Assembly (NCBI RefSeq): GCF_022758235.1
Contig: NZ_JALEBG010000003.1
Location: 124,001 to 188,000 of the forward strand
Direction: 5' to 3'
DNA length: 64,000 bases
Origin: Pontibacter liquoris
GTDB lineage: Bacteria; Bacteroidota; Bacteroidia; Cytophagales; Hymenobacteraceae
Numbering within the stretch: position 1 is the stretch's first letter; the number at the start of each line of letters is the position of its first letter. Below are positions 23,668 through 32,055 of this stretch, piece after piece. The position numbers were made by a program, and so were the translations under genes. The notes under the pieces were generated by a model. That model made no database searches. It saw nothing but the letters and a program-made list of their open reading frames with translations, and was not told where the DNA came from.

Positions 23668-24276
23668 TTAGATCAGGTGCTTCTTGTTTTTCACCATGTC
23701 ATAGAGCAGCTCGCGGGCGCGGTGCAACTGGGCTTTTACCGTACCCAGCGGCGCGTTCAGTTCAGTAGCGATCTCCTCGTAGCTTAGCTCATTAAAGTAG
23801 CGCAGCGTAACCAGGCGCTGGTATTTATCAGGCAGCTTGGCTACCACGTACTGCATGATCTCGATTTTCTGATTTTTGATCGCTTCCTCCTGCGGGTTCA
23901 GGTTCTTGTCTTTAAAATCGATTGTGATCTCGTCGCCATTATCAATTTTGATGGCCGAATCGATGGACATGGTCTTGATCCTGTTCTTACGGATAAAGTC
24001 GATACAGTTGTTGGTAGCGATACGGAACAACCAGGTACTGAAAGCGTATTCGGGGTTAAATTTATGCAGGTTACGGAAAGCTTTGGCAAAAGCCTCAATT
24101 GTCAAGTCCTCCGCATCATCGGCATTGCGCACCATCTTCAGCACCACGTGGTAAACGGGCTTTTTATAGATGCTCATCAGCTCAGCATAGGCCTTCTCAT
24201 CGTTCTCCTCTACTGCGGCTTGAATGAGTTTGAAGTCGTGCTTTGCTTTCGCAGAGAATTGTTTGTTTACTTCCAT
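23668..24276 (-). CDS. RNA polymerase sigma factor, ECF-like sigma-70 family
   Basis: The 202-residue product has sigma region 2 (about residues 28-95: ADDAEDLTIEAFAKAFRNL, then FSTWLFRIATNNCIDFIRK) and region 4 (about 140-195: YQRLVTLRYFNELSYEEIA, then GTVKAQLHRARELL), joined by an acidic linker of about 40 residues. This is the extracytoplasmic-function layout, directing RNA polymerase to a stress or housekeeping regulon. No anti-sigma gene is adjacent. Its start overlaps the end of the upstream glycosyltransferase gene by 10 bp, so translation is probably coupled. The regulon is unknown. Confidence 0.92.
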   Translation of the reverse strand: MEVNKQFSAKAKHDFKLIQAAVEENDEKAYAELMSIYKKPVYHVVLKMVRNADDAEDLTIEAFAKAFRNLHKFNPEYAFSTWLFRIATNNCIDFIRKNRIKTMSIDSAIKIDNGDEITIDFKDKNLNPQEEAIKNQKIEIMQYVVAKLPDKYQRLVTLRYFNELSYEEIATELNAPLGTVKAQLHRARELLYDMVKNKKHLI

Positions 24277-25370
24277 CTGAATTTTTTATACATTATTACA
24301 GATACACCCAGGAACAGGTAATTGAAAAAATAGGCTGCGTCAAGCACAGGTAGCAGCGGGACCGAAAGGGGTTCCTCCAACCTTCGCGCGGCAAGCACAT
24401 ATCCCGGCACTACCACAAGGTAGCGAAGGATGATAAGCGCTGCTAATATAGCGAAATGACTATGTAGCACCAGAAGTAATACGGAAAGTATATAAAAAAG
24501 TATGTTAGAAGATACAAAAATTCCTATCTTTCTTTTGTCGGCGGGTTTATACTTACTGCCAACAGACATATGCCTCCTCTTCTGCGTTACCCACTCCCGA
24601 AACGTCTTTTTGGGAATGCTTGCGGTTTGCGCCTCCTTGTTGATAACAATGCTTACCTTACTATTGTTGACAGCATCCCGAACAAAAAGGTCATCATCGC
24701 CGCCAATTGTTTTGATGTGCGATGCAAACCCCTTATTTCTAAAGAAACACGCTTTGGTATAAGATAAGTTTCGGCCCACACCCATATAGGCGCGCGCCTT
24801 GTATGCATGAGACAGATACTGAATTCCGGTAAGCAAGGTTTCATATCGGATAAGATGATTTAAAAAACCTTTTCGCTTCACGTAGGGCGAGTAGCCTAAT
24901 ACCACCTCAGCGCCAGTGCCATAGCCCTGCTGCATCTTTTCGATCCAGTTTTTGCTGCTGGGCCGGCAATCGGCATCCGTAAACAGCAGGTGCTCATACC
25001 GGGCAGCACGGATGCCCAGTGCCAGCGCATACTTTTTAGAATTCAGGTAGTCGGGCGTCTTTTTAATGGTGACCACCCGGAAGTGCGGAAACTGCCGTTC
25101 CAGCTCATAAATGTAAAACTCGGTGTCGTCGTCCGAGCGGTCGTTTACCAGCACTACCTCAAATTCGGGGTACTCCTGGTCCAGCAGCAGGGGCAGCAAT
25201 TCGAACAAATTATCCTGCTCGTTGTGGGCCGCCACCACCACCGACACCGGGTATTGCACCTGCGCCTCCGGGTCTTTGTGCCGGGCCAAAGGTAAAAAAT
25301 AAACAAGGCTAAAATACAGCTGCACCAGCACGCAAAGCCCGAGCAGCCCCAAAAGTATAAAAGAGACCAA
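24267..25370 (-). CDS. Family 2 glycosyltransferase, membrane anchored
   Basis: The 367-residue product has an N-terminal membrane segment, then a GT-A domain: VSVVVAAHNEQDNL near residue 42, LVNDRSDDDTE, the metal-binding DxD in LLFTDADCRPS, GGDDDLFVRDA and the Q-(K/R)-R-R-x motif in WVTQKRRHMSVGSKY, which marks processive or lipid-associated GT2 enzymes. Two or three C-terminal membrane segments follow. It probably transfers a sugar to a lipid or polysaccharide at the inner membrane. The only start I can find at the right place is TTG 25370, directly before the first membrane segment; an in-frame stop lies 24 bp upstream. Its stop overlaps the sigma gene start by 10 bp. Confidence 0.88.
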   Translation of the reverse strand: MVSFILLGLLGLCVLVQLYFSLVYFLPLARHKDPEAQVQYPVSVVVAAHNEQDNLFELLPLLLDQEYPEFEVVLVNDRSDDDTEFYIYELERQFPHFRVVTIKKTPDYLNSKKYALALGIRAARYEHLLFTDADCRPSSKNWIEKMQQGYGTGAEVVLGYSPYVKRKGFLNHLIRYETLLTGIQYLSHAYKARAYMGVGRNLSYTKACFFRNKGFASHIKTIGGDDDLFVRDAVNNSKVSIVINKEAQTASIPKKTFREWVTQKRRHMSVGSKYKPADKRKIGIFVSSNILFYILSVLLLVLHSHFAILAALIILRYLVVVPGYVLAARRLEEPLSVPLLPVLDAAYFFNYLFLGVSVIMYKKFRWK

Positions 25371-25543
25371 AGGTAGAAGTACTATTATAGGTTACGGGTT
25401 TAGGGTGATGAGGCAATGCCTTGCTCCTGCGGCAGGCAAAAGTTGTCTCGTGGCATCGCTCAGTCAAATTTAGGCAAAGTATAGGCATTTCCGAGGGCTC
25501 CGCTGTTTTTATAATAGTTTATGATTTGTGCCCTGCTCCTTTG

Positions 25544-25551
25544 TATCTTTG
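25544..25551 (+). promoter_or_regulatory. -7 promoter box (TATCTTTG) of tgt
   Basis: TATCTTTG matches TAnnTTTG. The nearest upstream TTTG is 15 bp away (25525-25528), closer than usual. The predicted leader before the tgt ATG is about 95 nt. Confidence 0.55.
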
Positions 25552-25654
25552 CCGGTTCGTAAACGTGTTCATAATCCCTATAATATAAGCCCTTAGCGTT
25601 CGCCGGCCGTTTGATGCAGCCGTTCAGCACCGGCAGCCGCGCACATATACAAGC

Positions 25655-26785
25655 ATGCAGTTTTCCTTAATCGCAACAGATACCCAATCCAAGGCACGCG
25701 CCGGCGTGGTGCAAACCGACCACGGCCCGATCGAAACGCCCATTTTTATGCCCGTGGGCACTGCCGGAACCGTAAAGGCCGTGCACCAGCGTGAGCTCAA
25801 AGAAGATATAAAAGCGGAGATCATACTAGGCAACACCTACCATTTATACCTGCGCCCGGGTTTAGACGTGCTCGAAAAGGCGGGCGGGCTGCACAAGTTC
25901 AACGGCTGGGACCGGCCCATACTTACTGACAGCGGCGGCTACCAGGTGTTCTCGCTGGCCGGCACCCGCAAAATAAAAGAAGAAGGCGTTAAGTTTAAGT
26001 CGCACATCGATGGCTCTACCCTCAACTTTACGCCCGAAAACGTGATGGATACGCAGCGCACCATTGGCGCCGACATCATCATGGCGTTTGATGAATGCAC
26101 GCCGTACCCCTGCGATTATACTTATGCCAAAAACTCGATGGAGCGCACCCACCGCTGGCTGCAGCGCTGTGTAGACCGCTTCGACAGCACCACGCCCAAG
26201 TATGGGCATTCGCAAACGCTGTTCCCTATTGTGCAGGGTAGCACCTATAAAGACCTGCGCGTGCAGTCGGCCGAGACGATTGCCAGCTTTGGCCGGGAGG
26301 GCAATGCCATTGGCGGCCTGTCCGTAGGCGAGCCGGCCGAGATGATGTATGAAATGACGGAACTGGTGTGCGACATACTGCCCAAAGACAAACCCCGTTA
26401 CCTGATGGGCGTGGGCACGCCGGCCAACATCCTGGAGAACATTGCCCTGGGCGTGGACATGTTCGACTGCGTGCTGCCCACTCGTAATGCCCGCAACGGC
26501 ATGCTGTTTACCACGCAGGGCGTTATCAACATCAAAAACCAGAAATGGGCAAACGACCATAGCCCGATTGATGCGGAACTGGGCGGCTACGCGAGCACGT
26601 TCTACTCCAAAGCTTACCTGCGCCACCTGATCCATAGCGGCGAGTACCTGGCCGGCCAGATCGCCAGCATCCACAACCTTACTTTTTACCTGTGGCTGGT
26701 AAAACAGGCACGCCAGCATATCCTGAACGGAACTTTCCGGGACTGGAAAGATGTGATGGTAAAGAAATTGATGACACGGTTATAA
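25655..26785 (+). CDS. tgt: tRNA-guanine transglycosylase
   Basis: The 376-residue product exchanges G34 for the queuine precursor preQ1 in tRNAs for Tyr, His, Asn and Asp. It has ETPIFMPVGTAGTVKAV, the substrate-binding DSGGYQVFSL, GGLSVGEP and the nucleophile Asp in GVDMFDCVLPTR near residue 260. In the C-terminal region the usual zinc cluster (C-x-C-x-x-C) is absent: the equivalent segment is DAELGGYASTFYSKAYLRHL, though the later His in SIHNL is kept. I believe this loss is usual in Bacteroidota, from memory. Its TAA stop is built into the left arm of heptad element C. A permease gene follows 102 bp later. Confidence 0.96.
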   Translation: MQFSLIATDTQSKARAGVVQTDHGPIETPIFMPVGTAGTVKAVHQRELKEDIKAEIILGNTYHLYLRPGLDVLEKAGGLHKFNGWDRPILTDSGGYQVFSLAGTRKIKEEGVKFKSHIDGSTLNFTPENVMDTQRTIGADIIMAFDECTPYPCDYTYAKNSMERTHRWLQRCVDRFDSTTPKYGHSQTLFPIVQGSTYKDLRVQSAETIASFGREGNAIGGLSVGEPAEMMYEMTELVCDILPKDKPRYLMGVGTPANILENIALGVDMFDCVLPTRNARNGMLFTTQGVINIKNQKWANDHSPIDAELGGYASTFYSKAYLRHLIHSGEYLAGQIASIHNLTFYLWLVKQARQHILNGTFRDWKDVMVKKLMTRL

Positions 26786-26878
26786 TTAGAAATTAGAAAT
26801 TATGAATTAGAAATTAATTCTGAGCATAATTCTGATGACGTGTTTATTTTTAATTTCTAATTTTTAATTCATAATTAA
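26782..26878. repeat. Heptad inverted-repeat element C
   Basis: The left arm (about 26785-26819) is five 7-bp units: ATTAGAA, ATTAGAA, ATTATGA, ATTAGAA, ATTAATT. The right arm (about 26848-26878) is the imperfect complement (TTAATTTCTAATTTTTAATT). About 28 bp separate the arms. The left arm supplies the tgt stop codon region, and the right arm ends 10 bp before the next gene's TTG start. Confidence 0.85.
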
Positions 26879-26887
26879 AGCAAAGCG

Positions 26888-27964
26888 TTGAAGCTACTCG
26901 ATAAGTATATCCTGAAAAAATTCCTGTCCACCTACGTGTTTGTGGTGCTCATCCTGGTGGCCGTTATCTGCGTGATCGACTTTACGGAGAAAAACGACGA
27001 CTTTATCGAGCACAGCGTATCGGCTTACGAGATCCTGTTCGATTATTACCTGAACCTGATCCCCTACTGGGCCAACATGCTCAGTCCCATCACGGTGTTT
27101 ATTGCTACAGTGTTTGTTACGGCCAAGCTCGCCTCGCATACCGAGATTGTGGCCATCCTGAGCAGCGGCGTTAGTTTTAGGCGCTTTTTGGTGCCCTACC
27201 TGATTGGCTCCAGCATTATTGCGACGGTCATTTTCGGGCTTATCGGCTGGGTGATTCCCAATGCTAACAGAAAGACGGTGGCCTTCCAGATAAAGTATGT
27301 TAAGAACCCCTTTACCTACGATAACCGCAACATCCACATAAAAGTAGCCCCTGAAACCTATGTATACATGGAGAGCTACAACAACACGGCCAACATAGGC
27401 TATAATTTTGCACTGGAAAAGATCGACAGCACCAAGCTCGAAAGCAGGCTTACAAGCAACAACATCACCTGGAATCCGGACATAAAGAAGTGGCACGTAG
27501 ACAGCTACACCTTGCGCACCTTTAACGGGCCGAAGGAAACGATCTATAAAGGCGCCGCCCTGGACACCGCCATCAACCTGCTGCCCAAAGACTTTGAAAG
27601 CACCTACCGCCTGGAGCAAACCATGACCCTGCCCCAGCTAAGCCGCTATATCGATGAAAAAAAGAACCGCGGCGCCGACGACCTGGAAACATACCTGATC
27701 GAGAAGTATGAGCGCTTCAGCTATCCTTTTGCCATCATCATTCTTACCATTATCGGGGTAATTGTGAGTGCGCGTAAAGCACGTGGCGGCGTTGGTTTCC
27801 AGATCGCACTGGGCTTTTTGCTGGCCTTTATCTTTATTATTTTTGTGATCACCAGCCGCAGTCTGGCCCAGGTAGGCGACATTGATCCCAAGTATGCCGC
27901 CTGGATACCGACCACTATTTTTACCGGTATCGGGCTTTTGTTATACCGTTACGTTCCCCGCTAA
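26888..27964 (+). CDS. LptF/LptG family permease (YjgP/YjgQ)
   Basis: The 358-residue product starts MKLLDKYILKKFLSTYVFVV, the typical LptG N-terminus, from a TTG codon at 26888. It has about three membrane segments, a periplasmic beta-jellyroll-like domain (about residues 140-270), then three more segments with SYPFAIIILTIIGVIVSARKARGGVGFQIALG. LptF and LptG with the ATPase LptB extract lipopolysaccharide from the inner membrane. Which of the two it is cannot be told with certainty; the start resembles LptG. It follows tgt and abuts the EamA gene with no gap, so the three probably form one transcript. Confidence 0.9.
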   Translation: MKLLDKYILKKFLSTYVFVVLILVAVICVIDFTEKNDDFIEHSVSAYEILFDYYLNLIPYWANMLSPITVFIATVFVTAKLASHTEIVAILSSGVSFRRFLVPYLIGSSIIATVIFGLIGWVIPNANRKTVAFQIKYVKNPFTYDNRNIHIKVAPETYVYMESYNNTANIGYNFALEKIDSTKLESRLTSNNITWNPDIKKWHVDSYTLRTFNGPKETIYKGAALDTAINLLPKDFESTYRLEQTMTLPQLSRYIDEKKNRGADDLETYLIEKYERFSYPFAIIILTIIGVIVSARKARGGVGFQIALGFLLAFIFIIFVITSRSLAQVGDIDPKYAAWIPTTIFTGIGLLLYRYVPR

Positions 27965-28906
27965 ATGCCACGTTTAAAAGATTTTCTGGAGCTCCATTTC
28001 ATTATTTTCCTGTGGGGCTTTACGGCTATCCTGGGCAAGCTCATCACCATTCCGGCGGTAGAGCTGGTCTCCATTCGTACGTTCATAGCAGCCCTGGCGC
28101 TGGGAGCCATTATTTACAAGCGTGGCACGCCTTTCTGGGTAGGCCGTAAAACAGCGCTGCAAATTACAGGCGTGGGTTTCCTGATTGCTGCGCACTGGAT
28201 CCTGTTCTTTGCCTCGGCGCGTATATCTTCTGTTTCGATCTGCCTGGTTGGCATGGCTACCAGCAGCCTGTGGACCTCTTTCCTGGAGCCGCTGGTGTCT
28301 AAAACAAAGGTGAAGCCCCACGAGATCCTGCTGGCCCTGCTCATTATTTTCGGGCTCTACATCATCTTTAAAGACGAAACTGACCTGAAAAACATTCTGG
28401 GCATTACCATGGCGGTAGGCTCTGCGTTGCTGGCTTCCATTTTCACGATCATCAACTCGCGGCTGGCCAAAAAGCTACCATCCACCACCATTACCTGTTA
28501 CGAAATGGTCGGCGCTTTACTCGCCACACTGGTTTTCCTGCCGTTTTACAAAGTATGGTTCACCGATAGTGGGCAGCTAAACTATACCCTCACCCCGCTG
28601 GACTGGCTGTTGATACTGGTGCTGGCGCTGGCCTGCACAGTATATGCCTACACCGCGTCGGTGCGCCTGATGCAGCGCATCTCGGCTTTTACCATGAACC
28701 TGACCGTGAACCTGGAGCCGGTGTATGGCATCATTCTGGCCTTTCTCATTTTTAAGGAAAACAAGCAGATGTCCGGCGGTTTCTATTACGGAGCGGCTAT
28801 CATTCTGCTCAGCGTGTTCATTTACCCGGTGCTGGACGCGTATGCCGAGCGGCGCAAAAAATTAAAGCAGGCCTTTCCAGACAAGGTAATGGTCCGGAAA
28901 GACTAA
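27965..28906 (+). CDS. EamA family (drug/metabolite) transporter
   Basis: The 313-residue product has ten predicted membrane segments in two EamA repeats: the first opens LHFIIFLWGFTAILGKLITIP and the second starts near residue 145 (LGITMAVGSALLASIFTIINS), with NLEPVYGIILAFLIFKE, the conserved glutamate-proline segment, near the end. Family members export amino acids or metabolites across the inner membrane; substrate unknown. The ATG follows the permease stop with no intervening base. Its 3' end overlaps the convergent ispE gene by 45 bp. Confidence 0.9.
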   Translation: MPRLKDFLELHFIIFLWGFTAILGKLITIPAVELVSIRTFIAALALGAIIYKRGTPFWVGRKTALQITGVGFLIAAHWILFFASARISSVSICLVGMATSSLWTSFLEPLVSKTKVKPHEILLALLIIFGLYIIFKDETDLKNILGITMAVGSALLASIFTIINSRLAKKLPSTTITCYEMVGALLATLVFLPFYKVWFTDSGQLNYTLTPLDWLLILVLALACTVYAYTASVRLMQRISAFTMNLTVNLEPVYGIILAFLIFKENKQMSGGFYYGAAIILLSVFIYPVLDAYAERRKKLKQAFPDKVMVRKD

Positions 28907-29671
28907 GTCGGCCGGTATCTCCTTTTTAAAGAGCCCGTAAATAGCCGAGCCCGACCCCGTCATGGCGGCATAGGCAGCGCCGGCGATATAGAGCTTCTTT
29001 TTGATCAGGGGCAGCTCCGGATACCTGGGGAACAGCGCAGTTTCAAAATCGTTGTGCAGCACTTCTCTCCAAACATGCACATCCTGTTTCAGCAGCATTT
29101 CCATCTCGCAGCTGGGCTCCTGCGGCGTTACGTTGCCATAGGCTTCGGCGGTAGTGATATGGATGCCCGGGTATACCACGATGCAGCTGTACCCGCTCAG
29201 GTTTAACGCCACAGGCCGGAACTCATCTCCGCGGCCAGAGGCGATCACGGGCTTGTTCTCCACAAAAAAAGCACAGTCGCTCCCCAACTGGCGGGCATAC
29301 GCCACGAGTGTTTCTGTTGGCAAATTCAGCTCGAACAGGGTATTGAGGATGCGCAGGGTAAAAGCCGCATCTGCCGACCCTCCTCCCAGCCCGGCCCCCA
29401 TCGGAATGATTTTATGCAGGTGCATGTGCACCGGCGGCAGGCCATAGTCCTTTTTAAGCAGCTGATACGCTTTTACACACAGGTTGGTACCAGGCTCGCC
29501 GGGCACAGGAAGCCCGGTCATATCGAACTGCTGCATGTCGGCCGGCACTATCTCCAATGCATCGTTCCACTTCACCGGGTAAAAACAGGACTGCAGTTCA
29601 TGAAAGCCATCCGGCCTTTTAGACTTGATGTATAACCCCAGGTTGAGCTTGGCATTCGGAAAATCGAGCAT
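28862..29671 (-). CDS. ispE: 4-diphosphocytidyl-2-C-methyl-D-erythritol kinase
   Basis: The 269-residue product is a GHMP kinase of the MEP isoprenoid pathway. It opens with PNAKLNLGLYIKSKRPDGFHEL (substrate site), has the glycine-rich ATP loop PMGAGLGGGSADAAFTLR near residue 90, the region with LGSDCAFF and GRGDEF, and the closing motif AAMTGSGSAIYGLF. It phosphorylates CDP-methylerythritol at the 2-hydroxyl. The last 45 bp overlap the end of the EamA gene on the other strand; the final residues DHYLVWKGLL are encoded there, so both genes constrain this stretch. Confidence 0.96.
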   Translation of the reverse strand: MLDFPNAKLNLGLYIKSKRPDGFHELQSCFYPVKWNDALEIVPADMQQFDMTGLPVPGEPGTNLCVKAYQLLKKDYGLPPVHMHLHKIIPMGAGLGGGSADAAFTLRILNTLFELNLPTETLVAYARQLGSDCAFFVENKPVIASGRGDEFRPVALNLSGYSCIVVYPGIHITTAEAYGNVTPQEPSCEMEMLLKQDVHVWREVLHNDFETALFPRYPELPLIKKKLYIAGAAYAAMTGSGSAIYGLFKKEIPADLVFPDHYLVWKGLL

Positions 29672-29998
29672 CAGAAGGAAAGCTTATGTTTTTATACATG
29701 CAATCTATAAAAATGAACGCAAAAGGCGGTAATCTGTCTGGAAGTTGCCTAAAAGTAACTTACCGAAACCCTTTGATATTCGGAAAATAATGTATCTTGA
29801 GGAGGCCTAAAGGCTACGCTGTGAAACGCCTTGCGGCATGCTGCGGCTCCTGTAAACAAGCAACAGAAGCAGGCTGCCGCGGCCCGTAACCCGCTGTGAC
29901 CGGGCTGGTTTTTACCGGCCTTTATACTTACGGGAACATGCGCGGCTGCATCACGTAAAAGCGGGCATCACGGGCTTTACCGCGTCTAAAACAAGTGT
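29672..29998. other. 327-bp gap between divergent ispE and the NeuD-like gene
   Basis: No gene is supported. A promoter-like pair, TTTG (about 29772) and TATCTTG (29793-29799), points rightward and would give a G/C-rich leader of about 190 nt before the ATG at 29999. The leader has several short self-complementary words (GGCCTAAAGGC; CGGCC and GGCCG) but I cannot match it to a known riboswitch. One TATACTT motif is at 29922. Confidence 0.5.
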
Positions 29999-30652
29999 AT
30001 GAAAGACATCGCCATCATTGGGGCCGGCGGCCTGGGACGTGAGGTGCTGGTACTGCTCCACCAGATAAATGAAGTGCGCCCTACCTGGAACGTGATCGGG
30101 TTTTATGACGATGATACGGCCTACCACGGCCAGACCATCGATGGCGTTTCCTGCCACGGTGCGGTCGGTCTGCTGGCTTACTTTCCGGACGAATTATACC
30201 TGGTGCTGGCTGTTGGCCTGCCGGCTGCCAGGGCCGCTGTTAGCCGCCGCGTACAGAACCCGAACGCCCGTTACGCCACCCTGGTGCATCCGTTGGCGCA
30301 GCCCCGTCCCTACCAGCAGATCAGCTTGGCAGAGGGCGTACTTATTTTCCAGGGAGCGGTGCTTTCTACCAACATCCGGCTGGGCCGCCATACCCTTGTT
30401 TATCCTAACTGCACCATTGGCCACGATGCCACCATCGGCGACTTTAGTACCCTAATGCCGGGAGCAACGCTCTCGGGCAACACCTGTCTGGGCGAAGGCA
30501 TTCTGATAGGCGCCAATGCCGTGGTGCTGCCACATCTAAGTATAGGCGAGGGCAGCCAGGTGGGCGCCGGAGCCGTAATTACAACCGCGCTACCTGCCCG
30601 GTGCACAGCCGCAGGCATACCAGCAAAAATCAGCAACCAACATGAACTATAA
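29999..30652 (+). CDS. NeuD/PglD-family sugar O/N-acyltransferase
   Basis: The 217-residue product has an N-terminal nucleotide-sugar-binding domain with MKDIAIIGAGGLGREVLVLL and the acidic GFYDDD. A C-terminal left-handed beta-helix of hexapeptide repeats runs from about residue 100, with the catalytic His probably in TIGHDATIGDFSTLMPGA. Enzymes of this type acetylate a UDP-4-amino sugar or sialic acid. The next gene, an aminotransferase overlapping by 11 bp, is the natural partner: the aminotransferase makes the 4-amino sugar and this enzyme acetylates it, as in PglE-PglD. No other glycan gene is adjacent. Confidence 0.9.
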   Translation: MKDIAIIGAGGLGREVLVLLHQINEVRPTWNVIGFYDDDTAYHGQTIDGVSCHGAVGLLAYFPDELYLVLAVGLPAARAAVSRRVQNPNARYATLVHPLAQPRPYQQISLAEGVLIFQGAVLSTNIRLGRHTLVYPNCTIGHDATIGDFSTLMPGATLSGNTCLGEGILIGANAVVLPHLSIGEGSQVGAGAVITTALPARCTAAGIPAKISNQHEL

Positions 30653-31775
30653 ACCCGGGCGTGTTTTCCTGTCGGTACCCCACATGGGCGGCCACGAAAA
30701 AAATTATGTACAGAAAGCGCTGGAAGATAATTGGGTGAGCACCGCAGGGCCTAACCTGGCGGGCTTTGAGCATGACATTTGCCAGCATACCAACGCCCGC
30801 TTTGCCGTAGCCCTGAATACCGGCACGGCCGCCCTGCACCTGGCCCTGCGCGTGTTAGGCGTTGGCCCCGGCGACGAGGTGCTCTGCTCTACCTTTACGT
30901 TTGTGGCTACGGCCAACCCGATCTTATACGTGGGCGCTACGCCTGTTTTTGTGGAGAGCGAACCGGAAACGTGGAACATGTGCCCCGACACGTTAAGCAA
31001 GGCAATTGCCGCCCGCATCGAAGCAGGTAAAAAGCCGGCCTGCATTCTGGTGGTACACCTGTATGGCATGCCTGCCAAAATGAAAGAGATCCTGGCAGTA
31101 GCGGAGATGTATGGCATTCCGGTGCTGGAAGATGCTGCAGAGGCCCTTGGCTCCCGTTACAGCGGCCACCAGGTAGGTACGCTGGGTACCATCGGCATTT
31201 TCTCATTCAACGGCAACAAGATCATTACCACCTCCGGCGGCGGCGCCCTGATCACGGCAAACGAGCAGCTGGCAGCGCAGGCACATTTCCTGGCAACGCA
31301 AGCCAAAGAGCCGGCTCCTTTTTACCAGCATGCGCAGATGGGGTATAACTATCGCCTCAGTAACATCAGCGCCGGCATCGGACGCGGGCAGATCGAAGTG
31401 TTGGAAAAGCGCGTAAAGCAGCGCCGCGAAGTATATGCCTATTACCGCGAACGCCTTAAAACGCTGGAAGAACTGGTGTTTTTACCGGAACCAAAGACCT
31501 GTTTCTCTAACCGCTGGCTTACCACAGTGCTGCTGCCCGAAAACCATACGCCAGAAAGTATACGCCAGGCCCTGGAAGCCGAAAACATCGAAACGCGCCC
31601 GCTCTGGAAACCCCTGCACCTGCAACCGCTCTTTAAAGACGCGCCCTACTATGGCGACGGCCTGAGCGAATGGCTCTTTTCGCGGGGCCTTTGCCTGCCC
31701 AGCAGCAGCAGCCTGACAGAGGAAGAACTTGATAAGGTGATCAAACACCTGCAGCGCCTGCTGGAAGTAGTCTAG
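30642..31775 (+). CDS. DegT/DnrJ/EryC1/StrS family sugar aminotransferase
   Basis: The 377-residue product is a PLP enzyme with ALNTGTAALHLALRVLGVGPGDEVL, FVATANPILYVGATPVFVE, LEDAAEALGSRYSG, and the PLP-binding Lys in FSFNGNKIITTSGGG near residue 190. Enzymes of this family aminate 4-keto or 3-keto nucleotide sugars; the LegC/PglE type is suggested by the start FLSVPHMGGHEKNYVQKAL. The ATG lies inside the preceding acyltransferase gene (11-bp overlap), so the pair is translationally coupled. The likely product is an acetamido-sugar for surface glycans. A strong terminator follows. Confidence 0.92.
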   Translation: MNYKPGRVFLSVPHMGGHEKNYVQKALEDNWVSTAGPNLAGFEHDICQHTNARFAVALNTGTAALHLALRVLGVGPGDEVLCSTFTFVATANPILYVGATPVFVESEPETWNMCPDTLSKAIAARIEAGKKPACILVVHLYGMPAKMKEILAVAEMYGIPVLEDAAEALGSRYSGHQVGTLGTIGIFSFNGNKIITTSGGGALITANEQLAAQAHFLATQAKEPAPFYQHAQMGYNYRLSNISAGIGRGQIEVLEKRVKQRREVYAYYRERLKTLEELVFLPEPKTCFSNRWLTTVLLPENHTPESIRQALEAENIETRPLWKPLHLQPLFKDAPYYGDGLSEWLFSRGLCLPSSSSLTEEELDKVIKHLQRLLEVV

Positions 31776-31796
31776 CTATACTTCCATTTAAAATGC

Positions 31797-31830
31797 AAAC
31801 GCCCCCTTCTTTTCAAAGAAGGGGGCGTTT
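31797..31830 (+). terminator. Terminator of the amino-sugar operon
   Basis: A 15-bp perfect stem AAACGCCCCCTTCTT / AAGAAGGGGGCGTTT with a 4-nt loop, followed by TT, 21 bp past the aminotransferase stop. Confidence 0.9.
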
Positions 31831-31899
31831 TTACCTATTACTCTTCCTGTCTTCAGACAAGTTACTGTTTCTCTTCAGTGCTTTTGGGTATTTATACTT

Positions 31900-31926
31900 T
31901 GTAGGGACAGGTCGCGACCTGTCCGC
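31900..31926. repeat. 20-bp palindrome repeat, copy 2
   Basis: The same 27 bases as 22166-22192, including the palindrome GGACAGGTCGCGACCTGTCC at 31905-31924. TATACTT motifs lie on both sides (31893 and 31951). It is in the 280-bp gap between convergent genes. Confidence 0.95.
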
Positions 31927-32055
31927 AAGATAGCCGGGGCTATGAACTTTATACTTTAGCAAAAGTAACAACAGACTTCCTACCTTAATCTCACTGGAAT
32001 GCGAGTTCGAAAGTAAGGGCAACAGCGGATCACGCCAGCGATGGAAGTATACCTT

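Noticed and set aside
25862..26719. A 285-codon minus-strand frame inside tgt
   Set aside because: Antisense shadow of an intact tgt gene.
29800..29998. Cobalamin or other known riboswitch in the NeuD leader
   Set aside because: I could not find the conserved core of any class I know; only short complementary words are present.
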